A stretch of 13,486 bases of DNA from JBGTKH01 sp041744735. Lineage in GTDB: Bacteria > Planctomycetota > Planctomycetia > Pirellulales > Pirellulaceae. A program made the translations under genes and the position numbers. A model generated the notes under the pieces. It saw nothing but the letters and a program-made list of their open reading frames with translations, searched no databases and had not been told where the DNA came from. Shown piece by piece: positions 6,475 to 13,418 of this stretch. Positions within the stretch are counted from its first letter, which is position 1. Every line of letters begins with the position of its first letter. Location: assembly GCA_041744735.1 (NCBI GenBank), contig JBGTKH010000618.1:1-13486 (forward strand), given 5' to 3'.

Positions 6475-6945
6475 ATGATTACTTGCTCTGCGTTAAGTGA
6501 CCAGCTTGTGCCGATTTATCAACAGCAGTTGGATTTCGGTTCGGACGCGGCTACCGGTCAAACGGACTGCGGACGTGAGGAATTGGAAACGATGCTGGGT
6601 GTCGGCGTTCTCATCTTTCAAAACATCCGCCAGCGCCATTTGGTGTGGCATGCCCAGGTGGAGACAAACCAGATTCCCTACGACGTCGAAGATGCTCAGG
6701 TCTTCGCCGACCAGTACCAGCAATGGAAAATTGCCACCGAGCACTGGCTCGCGCAGGTCGAAAAACTACAGCATAAAGGCTACGAACCGGACCATGCGGC
6801 GGAGGTTCGGACCTTCCACAACGAGTTGAAGCTGGTCGATCTCGACGTGCGCGGTCTGATGCGCCGTTGGGAGGACTTGGAAAACGGCAAAGGGATGGAT
6901 GCTGGCGAGTTTTTCGCTTCCCTTCCGAAACGCGCTTCTGCGTAA
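6475..6945 (+). CDS. Hypothetical helical protein between cas6 copies
   Basis: A soluble protein of 156 residues with no signal peptide or membrane segment, rich in charged and aromatic residues (for example QYQQWKIATEHWLAQVEKLQ and VRGLMRRWEDLENG). Most of it should be alpha-helical with coiled-coil tendency. I do not recognise a family. ATG 6475 is used; an in-frame TTG at 6463 lies only 2 bases after TAAGG (6456-6460), so neither start has ideal spacing. It follows the cas6 remnant by 106 bases, and its stop codon touches the stop of the gene on the opposite strand. It and its convergent neighbour interrupt what looks like the older WYL-cas6 arrangement, so they may be insertions. Confidence 0.65.
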   Translation: MITCSALSDQLVPIYQQQLDFGSDAATGQTDCGREELETMLGVGVLIFQNIRQRHLVWHAQVETNQIPYDVEDAQVFADQYQQWKIATEHWLAQVEKLQHKGYEPDHAAEVRTFHNELKLVDLDVRGLMRRWEDLENGKGMDAGEFFASLPKRASA

Positions 6946-7242
6946 TCAATCGTCCACATGTGGCTCCTCGGTCCAGCGAATGCTACCGACGTGCAGCGAC
7001 GTTTCGTCCTGGCTGTACCTGAACGACACCCGAAACAGAAAACGCCGCCCCTGGTGTTTCGCCTCGCAGTCGAAGACTTGGTGGTCTGCAGAAAAGGGAA
7101 AACTTGCCGGTTTGCTCCACTTCGTAGGCGAAACCGCCAGTCGTTCATTCAACGCTTCGCTGAGCAGGTCGAGCACCGCGCCAGGCAGCGATTCTGAAAG
7201 CGCGTCTCGCAGGTCCCGGTGAATCTTCAGTCTGAATGCCAT
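6946..7242 (-). CDS. Small protein with RelE/ParE-like outline
   Basis: 98 residues. An N-terminal strand-helix (MAFRLKIHRDLRDALSESLP, then a helix to about residue 36) is followed by a beta-rich half ending FLFRVSFRYSQDETSLHVGSI. That order, helical N-terminus and then a closing pair of strands with basic residues, recalls toxins of the RelE/ParE superfamily, but no diagnostic catalytic set is visible and no adjacent antitoxin gene precedes or follows it on the same strand. GGGG before the ATG (on the - strand, just above 7242) is a plausible ribosome binding site. It ends exactly where the + strand gene ends, with no spacer. Function is unassigned; the toxin-like reading is weak. Confidence 0.6.
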   Translation of the reverse strand: MAFRLKIHRDLRDALSESLPGAVLDLLSEALNERLAVSPTKWSKPASFPFSADHQVFDCEAKHQGRRFLFRVSFRYSQDETSLHVGSIRWTEEPHVDD

Positions 7243-7438
7243 CGGACGTTCCCCGTTTCACTCCGTTACGCGAATTGTAGCACCGAATCGACAGTTTGCA
7301 TGTTTGTCAGTTCCTGAGTAAAGCGTTAGAATCAGCCTTCAAGTTCCAAATTCAGTGTCAGGTTGGACACATCTTGACCCACCTCATTGCTATCATTGCG
7401 TCTATGTTGCGTCGATTTTTCATTCCTGGAAGTTTGTC
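7243..7438. other. Non-coding gap before the intact cas6-cas3 pair
   Basis: This stretch should hold the promoters of the - strand gene and of cas6-cas3. TTGACC at 7374-7379 and TATCAT at 7391-7396 are seen, but their 11-base spacing does not suit a sigma-70 promoter. No repeat or array is found. Confidence 0.4.
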
Positions 7439-8092
7439 ATGTCCCATATCGACCTCGCATTCCCGCTCCTAGCAACTCACTCGATCCCTGCCGACCACGG
7501 CTACCACCTCTATTCGGCACTTTCTCGGCTCGTGCCGGAAGTGCACCGGCAAAATGGGATGGCCGTCCACCCAATCCGCGGCCAGCAAACCGGCAACCGG
7601 CAATTGGCCCTGACTGATCGCAGCCGTTTGGTGCTGCGAACGAACACAGAGAACATCGCGCCGCTGATTCAGATCGCCGGCAAATCGCTTCAGATCGGCA
7701 GCGTGAGCGTCCGTGTCGGCGTCCCGCAAGTCTGGCCGCTGAAGCCGACCCCTTCGCTGCGCAGCCGTCTCGTCGTGATCAAGGTGTCCGACGTCGATGC
7801 CTCACAGTTGACAGCCGAAACATTCCTGGCCGCCGCGCAAAAACAACTCGCCGCACTCGGCATATCCGATCAAGCGCAGCTAAGCATCCCCTGCTCCCGC
7901 GACGGAACATCGCCCCAGCGCCGCACCTTGCGGATCAAAGACAAAGAAGTCGTCGGCTACGAAGTCATTATCGAAGGTCTAACCGCCGAAGAATCGCTAA
8001 ACATCCAAGAGCAAGGCCTCGGCGGCCGTCGGCATATGGGGTGCGGCGTGTTTGCGCCGTTCGTGCAGCGCGAAGGAGGCGGCCATGATTAG
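7439..8092 (+). CDS. cas6: CRISPR-associated endoribonuclease Cas6, MYXAN type (first intact copy)
   Basis: 217 residues. Cas6 cuts the CRISPR transcript inside each repeat and leaves mature crRNA for Cascade. The N-terminal block IPADHGYHLYSALSRLVPEV (residues 16-35) and the C-terminal glycine-rich loop GLGGRRHMGCGVF (about 196-208), with RTLRIKDKEVVGYEV before it, mark the RAMP-fold MYXAN-subtype Cas6. The histidine of the DHGY block is retained in all three cas6 copies of this window and is a candidate catalytic residue (inference). GGAAG (7428-7432) lies 6 bases before the ATG. The last 8 bases overlap the start of cas3, whose ribosome binding site is inside this gene, so the two are translationally coupled. 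By eye it is roughly 60% identical to the second intact copy at 11011, which argues for an old rather than a recent duplication. Confidence 0.93.
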   Translation: MSHIDLAFPLLATHSIPADHGYHLYSALSRLVPEVHRQNGMAVHPIRGQQTGNRQLALTDRSRLVLRTNTENIAPLIQIAGKSLQIGSVSVRVGVPQVWPLKPTPSLRSRLVVIKVSDVDASQLTAETFLAAAQKQLAALGISDQAQLSIPCSRDGTSPQRRTLRIKDKEVVGYEVIIEGLTAEESLNIQEQGLGGRRHMGCGVFAPFVQREGGGHD

Positions 8093-10355
8093 CCGACTTT
8101 GGGCCAAAAGTTGGGACGAACTCGAATATGGTCCAGCGCCTCCGCATGTGCTGTTGCCGGGGCATCTACACGATGTCTACGACGCAGCAACGAAGGTGCT
8201 TGATTCGACCGGCGACGACCAGCTTCGCGCACTGGGGCTGAATCCGAATGGCCTCCGCGAGCGATTCCGACGGAGCGTGCTGTTTGCCGCCGCGCTACAC
8301 GACCTGGGCAAGGCGAACGATCATTTTCAAGGCATGATCACGGGTCGGCGCGACGTCCGAGAACATCCGCAAGGGCTGCGACATGAGTGGGTGACGCTCC
8401 TGATGATGCGTCAGCTATATGACTGGCTCCTGCCGGCGGTCGGGACCGAGTTGGACCTCGCCATCGCCGAGTGGGCCGTTACGGGGCATCATCCCGCCCC
8501 GGGTCATGATAGCCCGCCAAAGAACAGTCGCGACGGATCGGGGGTGGAAATCGAACTGCTCATGGGACACGACGACTTTCGCACGGCCTTGCTTCCGTTG
8601 CAAGATTGGTTCGGACTGGCAACACCGCCCACCTGCGCCAACATCCGGCGGACACTCGTCGGCGACGGAAATGTCTTCGAAGAAATCGGACAGTGGTTTC
8701 GCCGAAGCCGACAAACGTGGGACAAGTTGAAGTCACACGAGCGACGCTTCGTCGCGGCGGTCAAGAATTGTCTAATTGCGGCGGACGTTGCGGGCTCCGC
8801 CTTGCCGAAGGCGTTTCCCGGTGACGCTGACCGTTGGCACTGGATCACTCGGTCCTTTGCGACCAAACCGGAACCGGGCGACTTGCAGTTGGTGGTCGAT
8901 CTTCGGCTGAAAGGGAACCAGCCGCGCGGGTTTCAACAAGCGGTCGCGGTTGCCGCTTCGACGTCCCGAGTGACGTACGTGCGAGCCGGTTGCGGCACCG
9001 GCAAGACGCTCGCGGCGTACCTTTCGGCAGCGGCGAATCACCCGACGCGCCGACTGTATTTCTGCTATCCAACAACCGGCACGGCGACGGAAGGCTTTCG
9101 CGACTACCTGTTCGACGAGAGCGAGGAGCTTCCGCGTGTCGGCGCGAAACTGTTTCATAGCCGCCGCGACATCGACTTTGAAATCATCTTGAACACGGGA
9201 CGCGACACCAATCGCGCCGATGCGGACGCCGCCGCGAGACTGGACTCGCTAGAGGCTTGGTCCACGCCCGTCGTGGCCTGCACCGTCGATACGGTTCTCG
9301 GCCTGATTCAAAACAACAAGCGTGGGCTGTTCGCCTGGCCGGCGCTCGCGCAAGCGGCGTTTGTCTTCGACGAAATCCACGCCTTCGACGATCGACTGTT
9401 CGGCGCATTGCTGCGATTTCTCAGTGACTTGCCGGGGCTGCCCGTGTTGCTGATGACGGCCAGTCTGCCGGCCGCGCGCGAGATGGCACTCCGCGAGTTG
9501 CTCGAATCGCAGGGCCAAACGTGGTCGCCGATCACCGGTCCGCAAGACCTGGAAGAGCGACCACGCTACCGAAAGCGGCTCGTGCCGGCGGCCGATCCAC
9601 TCGACGCTGTGCGCGAAACAGTGGCGAGCGGCGGCAAAGTGCTGTGGGTGTGCAATACCGTGAAGCGCGTGATGGACGCGGCAACAGGAGCGGCGGGTCT
9701 TTCACCGCTGCTCTATCACAGCCGTTTCAAGTACGAGCACCGCGTCGCGCGACACACAGCGGTCATGGAGGCGTTCAAGGGTTCTGATCCGGCACTTGCA
9801 ATCTGTTCACAAGTCGCCGAAATGAGTTTGGACCTGTCGGCCGACTTGCTCGTCACCGACCTCGCGCCGGTCCCAGCGTTGATCCAGCGTCTCGGCCGAC
9901 TCAATCGCCGCGCCGAGGAAGGCAGTCCGACGAAACTGTTTATCGTCGTCGAGCCGGATACCGACCTTCCTTACTCAGCGGCCGATCTCGAAATCGCACG
10001 GGCTTGGTTGACCCGACTCGCGTTCGACGGAATCTCTCAACGTGACTTGGCGACTGCATGGGAGCAGGCGGGCGATCAGCCGCCGGAAATGATCGGAAGT
10101 GCGTGGCTGGACGGCGGTCCACGAACAGCCGTCATCGAACTCCGCGAAGCGTCACCTGGCCTCACGGTGATCCTGGAAGAAGACGTACCGCGCGTTCGCA
10201 GGCAGCCCAAGGACCTGACGCGATTCGTGCTTCCGATGCCGCCTCCGCAACGCGGTTTGGACTGGCGCAACTGGCGACGCGAGCGTGGCCTGCCCATCGC
10301 TCCGACGCAATCCATCGACTACGACCTGTTACGAGGTGCCGCATGGCGAAAGTAA
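8085..10355 (+). CDS. cas3: CRISPR-associated nuclease-helicase Cas3 (HD domain first)
   Basis: 756 residues, a full-length fused Cas3. The HD nuclease part shows GHLHD (26-30), ALHDLGKANDHFQ (70-82, the HD pair at 72-73), H100 and GHH (134-136), all expected metal ligands. The helicase part has Walker A GCGTGKT (302-308), DEIH (429-432), MTASLP (457-462), and motif V and VI blocks ending in QRLGRLNRR (601-609). Cas3 is recruited by Cascade after R-loop formation, unwinds the DNA and cuts the displaced strand. AAGGAGG (8073-8079) sits 5 bases before ATG 8085, inside cas6. All key residues appear intact. The last 24 codons (ERGLPIAPTQSIDYDLLRGA, then AWRK) are repeated near-identically at the end of the second intact cas6. 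The stop codon overlaps a cas8-type start (10343), which is an orphan here. Confidence 0.96.
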   Translation: MISRLWAKSWDELEYGPAPPHVLLPGHLHDVYDAATKVLDSTGDDQLRALGLNPNGLRERFRRSVLFAAALHDLGKANDHFQGMITGRRDVREHPQGLRHEWVTLLMMRQLYDWLLPAVGTELDLAIAEWAVTGHHPAPGHDSPPKNSRDGSGVEIELLMGHDDFRTALLPLQDWFGLATPPTCANIRRTLVGDGNVFEEIGQWFRRSRQTWDKLKSHERRFVAAVKNCLIAADVAGSALPKAFPGDADRWHWITRSFATKPEPGDLQLVVDLRLKGNQPRGFQQAVAVAASTSRVTYVRAGCGTGKTLAAYLSAAANHPTRRLYFCYPTTGTATEGFRDYLFDESEELPRVGAKLFHSRRDIDFEIILNTGRDTNRADADAAARLDSLEAWSTPVVACTVDTVLGLIQNNKRGLFAWPALAQAAFVFDEIHAFDDRLFGALLRFLSDLPGLPVLLMTASLPAAREMALRELLESQGQTWSPITGPQDLEERPRYRKRLVPAADPLDAVRETVASGGKVLWVCNTVKRVMDAATGAAGLSPLLYHSRFKYEHRVARHTAVMEAFKGSDPALAICSQVAEMSLDLSADLLVTDLAPVPALIQRLGRLNRRAEEGSPTKLFIVVEPDTDLPYSAADLEIARAWLTRLAFDGISQRDLATAWEQAGDQPPEMIGSAWLDGGPRTAVIELREASPGLTVILEEDVPRVRRQPKDLTRFVLPMPPPQRGLDWRNWRRERGLPIAPTQSIDYDLLRGAAWRK
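10281..10353 (+). repeat. 73-bp direct repeat, left copy (cas3 3' end plus cas8 start)
   Basis: It begins GAGCGTGGCCTGCC and ends GCATGGCGAAAGT. It differs from the right copy (11638-11710) at two positions. It includes the last codons of cas3, a GAGGTG ribosome binding site and the first codons of cas8 (ATG 10343). The offset between copies is 1357 bases. Identity of about 97% is far above that of the flanking cas6 paralogues. Confidence 0.95.
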
Positions 10356-10558
10356 CGCAGCTTCGTGCAACAAGAAGTTCAGAAGGAATCCAAAGTGATG
10401 ATCGAGAATTGCCTTTCCCGAAAAATTTTGAAACGCCTGACGGCATCAACGAATGTCGCAAACCCTTTGCGATTAACAACCTACTCCATCGTGAAGTACT
10501 CAACGCCCAATGGGCATCACCCAAAAACTTAGGCCACTATGGCGACTTGCGGGCCTAA
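10343..10558 (+). pseudogene. Orphan cas8 start running into unrelated sequence
   Basis: The reading frame begins MAKVTQ, the same as the intact cas8 at 11700. It then departs completely (LRATRSSEGIQSDDRELPFP and onward) to a stop at 10556-10558, 71 codons in all. The ribosome binding site and the overlap with the cas3 stop are preserved, so a short peptide could still be made, but nothing Cas8-like follows. Sequence after the junction is visibly richer in A+T than its neighbours. A 7-base inverted repeat TTAGGCC/GGCCTAA (10529-10558) includes the stop and might end transcripts weakly. This is most simply the scar of a deleted or displaced cas8 copy. Confidence 0.65.
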
Positions 10559-10615
10559 CTTGGTAGATTCTGAAATGTTAACAATGGACTAGGTAAAAGT
10601 CAATCGGAGGCTGCC

Positions 10616-11014
10616 GTGGAAATCACACGCGAGCTAAACGAGGAAGTTCGGAAACTGTGCGAGCCAATTTGCCGGCGCGAAGCAAGGAGTAGTTCGATCC
10701 AACCTGACCAGCTCGTTGACGAAGTGTCGAACCAGATTCTCTTTCGACTCTGGGGAAAAGAGCAGGTCACTTTGGACCGGTACGTCCGCAAGACCGCGAG
10801 GCTGGACGCGAGGAAGTTGTGTCGCAAGTCGCGTCAGAGACGCCAACTTGAAACTGACTTGAGCGCGCTAGACGAGACAAAGTCATCGCGATGTCGTTGG
10901 CCGCACAGATCATCCATCCTGGACGAGGTTATCTATCGCGAGGAGTTGAGCCGCAACGTGCAATTTCTGAAGAACACGTCAGTCCGAACGCGACGAGGAA
11001 GGAAACCGAGATGA
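10616..11014 (+). CDS. Short sigma-factor-like (region 2-like) protein, coupled to second cas6
   Basis: 132 residues from a GTG start with CGGAGG (10605-10610) 5 bases upstream. The middle reads IQPDQLVDEVSNQILFRLWG, then LDRYVRKTARLDARKLCRKS and RQRRQ. This resembles region 2 of ECF sigma factors (the 'DLVQEVFLRLW' helix, then 'WL.RIARN..LD..RR'), which binds core RNA polymerase and the -10 element. A short helix DEVIYREELSRNVQFL follows, then a basic tail. Region 4 is absent, so it is truncated or not a sigma factor at all. Its TGA overlaps the ATG of the next gene (ATGA at 11011-11014), so the second cas6 is translationally coupled to it. Alternative: an unrelated small helical DNA-binding protein. 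Confidence 0.55.
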   Translation: MEITRELNEEVRKLCEPICRREARSSSIQPDQLVDEVSNQILFRLWGKEQVTLDRYVRKTARLDARKLCRKSRQRRQLETDLSALDETKSSRCRWPHRSSILDEVIYREELSRNVQFLKNTSVRTRRGRKPR

Positions 11015-11712
11015 TCGAACTGCGTTTCAAGGTTACAGGAAAAACAATCCCCGCCGACCATGGCTACGTGCTGTATTCGTCGCTGTCTCGATTGTTGAGC
11101 GAAGTGCATCGTGAAAACGGCATCGCCATTCAACCGATCCGCGGCCAGCAAGCGGGCGACCGCCAATTGCAGCTTTGCGATTGGAGCCGTTTGGTTGTCC
11201 GTGCTGCTGCCGAACAAATCCCGGCCCTAGTTCAGCTCAGCGGCAAACAACTCAATCTGGCCGGAAGCCTGATCCGCATCGGCGTGCCGCAGGTGTTTTC
11301 GCTTACGCCGACACCGGCTCTACGCAGCCGACTGGTCACGATCAAGCTCGACCAGGAAAGGAACGGACCTTTCACCTCGGAACGATTTGCCGAAGCTGCT
11401 CGCAAGCAACTCGACACGCTCAGCATTTCCCGCGAAGCCTTCCTCTCCATTGGCCGCCGCCGGACGCTGAGGATCAAGGACAAGGAGGTAATCGGTTTCG
11501 AAACGATCATTCAGAGGCTGACCGCCGATGAATCAATCGCTCTCCAAGAACGCGGCCTAGGCGGTCGCCGCCACATGGGATGTGGGGTGTTTGTGGTGTT
11601 TGTCAAGCGTGATGGAGGCAGTCGGACTTGGGCCCATGAGCGTGGCCTGCCGATCGCTCCGACGCAATCCATCGACTACGACCCGTTACGAGGTGCCGCA
11701 TGGCGAAAGTGA
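11011..11712 (+). CDS. cas6: CRISPR-associated endoribonuclease Cas6, MYXAN type (second intact copy) with Cas3-derived tail
   Basis: 233 residues. It carries the same blocks as the first intact copy: IPADHGYVLYSSLSRLLSEV near the N-terminus, RTLRIKDKEVIGFE, and the glycine-rich loop GLGGRRHMGCGVF. Family-typical sequence ends at about VFVKRDGG. The chain then continues with SRTWA, which resembles the Cas3 start (SRLWA), and ends in ERGLPIAPTQSIDYD followed by PLRGAAWRK, which is the C-terminus of Cas3. The tail is encoded by the right copy of the 73-bp repeat. The gene therefore looks like cas6 fused to the two ends of a cas3 whose middle was deleted. The fusion keeps the reading frame open through to the cas8 start, which it overlaps by 13 bases, so coupling to cas8 is retained. 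The RNase core looks complete; effects of the tail are unknown. Confidence 0.9.
   Translation: MIELRFKVTGKTIPADHGYVLYSSLSRLLSEVHRENGIAIQPIRGQQAGDRQLQLCDWSRLVVRAAAEQIPALVQLSGKQLNLAGSLIRIGVPQVFSLTPTPALRSRLVTIKLDQERNGPFTSERFAEAARKQLDTLSISREAFLSIGRRRTLRIKDKEVIGFETIIQRLTADESIALQERGLGGRRHMGCGVFVVFVKRDGGSRTWAHERGLPIAPTQSIDYDPLRGAAWRK
11638..11710 (+). repeat. 73-bp direct repeat, right copy (cas3-derived tail of cas6 plus cas8 start)
   Basis: It matches 10281-10353 in 71 of 73 bases. Differences are C/G in GCCCATCGC versus GCCGATCGC, and T/C in GACCTGTTA versus GACCCGTTA. After the final AGT the copies diverge (AACGCAGC versus GACCCAAA). This copy leads into the complete cas8. Confidence 0.95.
11690..11695 (+). 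promoter_or_regulatory. cas8 ribosome binding site embedded in the duplicated tail
   Basis: GAGGTG lies 4 bases before ATG 11700 and inside the last codons of the upstream frame. The same site precedes the orphan start at 10343. Its location would make the cas3-derived end of the second cas6 necessary for cas8 translation. Confidence 0.6.
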
Positions 11713-13397
11713 CCCAAACTGCCGCTCCCGATCGGCTGACGATGAAACTTTTTGGACCGGGCATGTCTGCTCTGCACCGCGCCGGTTTGGGTGGCCTCGC
11801 TTGCACCCTCAAGGCGATGGAACGACAAGTCGAGTCCGGCCAATTGGCCAAGTCCAAACTTCCGGCTCCATTCGTTGACGGCCAAGCACCGTGGGAAATC
11901 GACGAGTATTCGGTCACGCTCAAGTTCGGCAAGCCGGAACGGGCCGGCGTGTATTTGAAGAAGTTGTTCGAATTCGCGTTCGCACTTCGGAAAGACGGAC
12001 TCATCTACCTCCCCGGCCAATTTGACGGTGGCGACGCTTCCACGGCCGTAATCGCCGATTTGCAAGCCGGCCTCACGCTGACGTTTCTCCAGCACGGCAA
12101 GGTCCGACAATTGGCGAAGGAGGCGACCATCGTCAGCTACGATCCGGAAGGCGAAGGCGTTCCGGGCGTTGTTGTGGAATATCGAAAGTGCTCAGGCTTC
12201 AAGCATCAGTCCGGCTGGGAGGACTTCGTCGACAAGAAAGGACAACTCGTCAACGACACGCTGAAGGTCGACGGCCCGATCAGCCCCGGTTCGGTCGTGC
12301 GTCACGTTGCATTCACCGGCAGCACGGCCGCCGAAGACCCGCCCGAACGAATGCTGCCTCTGTACTTCGCACTGGTCGGTTGCCTGTCGTTGCCTGTAAA
12401 TCGGGGCGTCGCCGCGCTCATCGTTCCCGAGGTCGAGAACTTGCTCGACTTCATCTATGACCGTCCGGCAATGACGCCTTCGACGGCGACGGATTGTCAA
12501 ATTGCCAATGCCGCCGACGCCGGTTTTCGAGCGCAGATTCGTGCTCGCCAAAACCCAACTCGGCGCGCGGCGATCAAATCGCGAGCCAAGCAAGCCCTGC
12601 GTGGTTCGGCCATACCTGGCTGTTACGTGATGACATTCACCCCGACGCCGTGGGCTCGCCAGCAGAAGTCGCGCGTCGCCACGATTCGCGTTCCCCCCGC
12701 CAGCGACAGACTGCTCGATCGCTTCGAACGTGCGCTCAAGCATCTTGCCCCGCGGATCGTCGCGAGGACCGTCAAGGAAAAGACGGGGCGTGGCAAGCAG
12801 AAGACCGTCGTCGAACGGAAGGAGTCGTTCCGCGCCGACAGCATTGTGCGTCCCTTGATCGCCGAGAACCTGGCAACTAGCCGGCCGTGGTATTCCGGGT
12901 TCGTGGGACTGATGACGAAGAAGAACCCGGCCACCGGCAAACCTTACCGTGACCAACTTTCTTTTGAACGAAAGGGACTCCATGCCATGATCGCCGACAA
13001 AACGATGTGGGACGACGAGGGCGAAGCGCTGATCGTGAAGGCCGTTCACGAAGCAATCCGACAGAACCTCGGACGGATCAAGGAAGAAACAGATGGAAAA
13101 GGAGATCGGCCGCCGTCCCAGGCCACGAAAAACCGTTGGACGAGGTTTCAAGAGCGGTTGCGAATTAGTTTGGCGGGAGCCAAACGAGCCGACGATGCGC
13201 GACACGCACTTTGTGACTTGTTCAGTCGCGCAGGCCGTATTCCAGCCTTGATCGACGGCTGGAAATCAGTCCTTCCGAAACTGTCGCCAAGCCGTTGGCA
13301 ACTCACCCGCGACCTTGCGCTGCTTGCCCTATCCAGTTATGGCGGCAAAGGCAGATTGGACACCGATGCTGTTCCCCCCGATACGAGCGACAACTAA
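11700..13397 (+). CDS. cas8a1: Cascade large subunit Cas8a1/Csx13 (MYXAN type, DevT-like)
   Basis: 565 residues. The N-terminus has MKLFGPGMSALHRAGLGGLA (about residues 15-34), the hallmark of the Csx13/Cmx1 N-terminal domain. IDEYSVTLKFGKPE, LPLYFALVGCLSLPVNRG, and a helical C-terminal part with RDLALLALSSY follow. Cas8 is the Cascade subunit that recognises the PAM and helps load Cas3; in Myxococcus xanthus the relative is DevT, in a dev operon that also affects fruiting-body development. The start overlaps the end of the second cas6 by 13 bases. The length is within the family's usual range and no break is seen. cas7 follows after 21 bases. It could instead be named Cmx8; the N-terminal motif favours Csx13, but I am less sure of the exact subfamily than of its role. 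Confidence 0.87.
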   Translation: MAKVTQTAAPDRLTMKLFGPGMSALHRAGLGGLACTLKAMERQVESGQLAKSKLPAPFVDGQAPWEIDEYSVTLKFGKPERAGVYLKKLFEFAFALRKDGLIYLPGQFDGGDASTAVIADLQAGLTLTFLQHGKVRQLAKEATIVSYDPEGEGVPGVVVEYRKCSGFKHQSGWEDFVDKKGQLVNDTLKVDGPISPGSVVRHVAFTGSTAAEDPPERMLPLYFALVGCLSLPVNRGVAALIVPEVENLLDFIYDRPAMTPSTATDCQIANAADAGFRAQIRARQNPTRRAAIKSRAKQALRGSAIPGCYVMTFTPTPWARQQKSRVATIRVPPASDRLLDRFERALKHLAPRIVARTVKEKTGRGKQKTVVERKESFRADSIVRPLIAENLATSRPWYSGFVGLMTKKNPATGKPYRDQLSFERKGLHAMIADKTMWDDEGEALIVKAVHEAIRQNLGRIKEETDGKGDRPPSQATKNRWTRFQERLRISLAGAKRADDARHALCDLFSRAGRIPALIDGWKSVLPKLSPSRWQLTRDLALLALSSYGGKGRLDTDAVPPDTSDN

Positions 13398-13418
13398 CTT
13401 TTCAAGGAGACCACTCAG

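Noticed and set aside
6475..7242. A type II toxin-antitoxin operon.
   Set aside because: The two genes are convergent, not co-directional, and the + strand protein has no antitoxin DNA-binding motif.
7374..7396. A sigma-70 promoter TTGACC...TATCAT before the first intact cas6.
   Set aside because: The 11-base spacing is far from the needed 16-18; no better -10 lies at the right distance.
12192..13205. A 337-codon open frame on the - strand.
   Set aside because: It lies fully inside cas8a1, whose + strand product has recognisable family motifs. High G+C coding sequence often leaves the opposite strand open.
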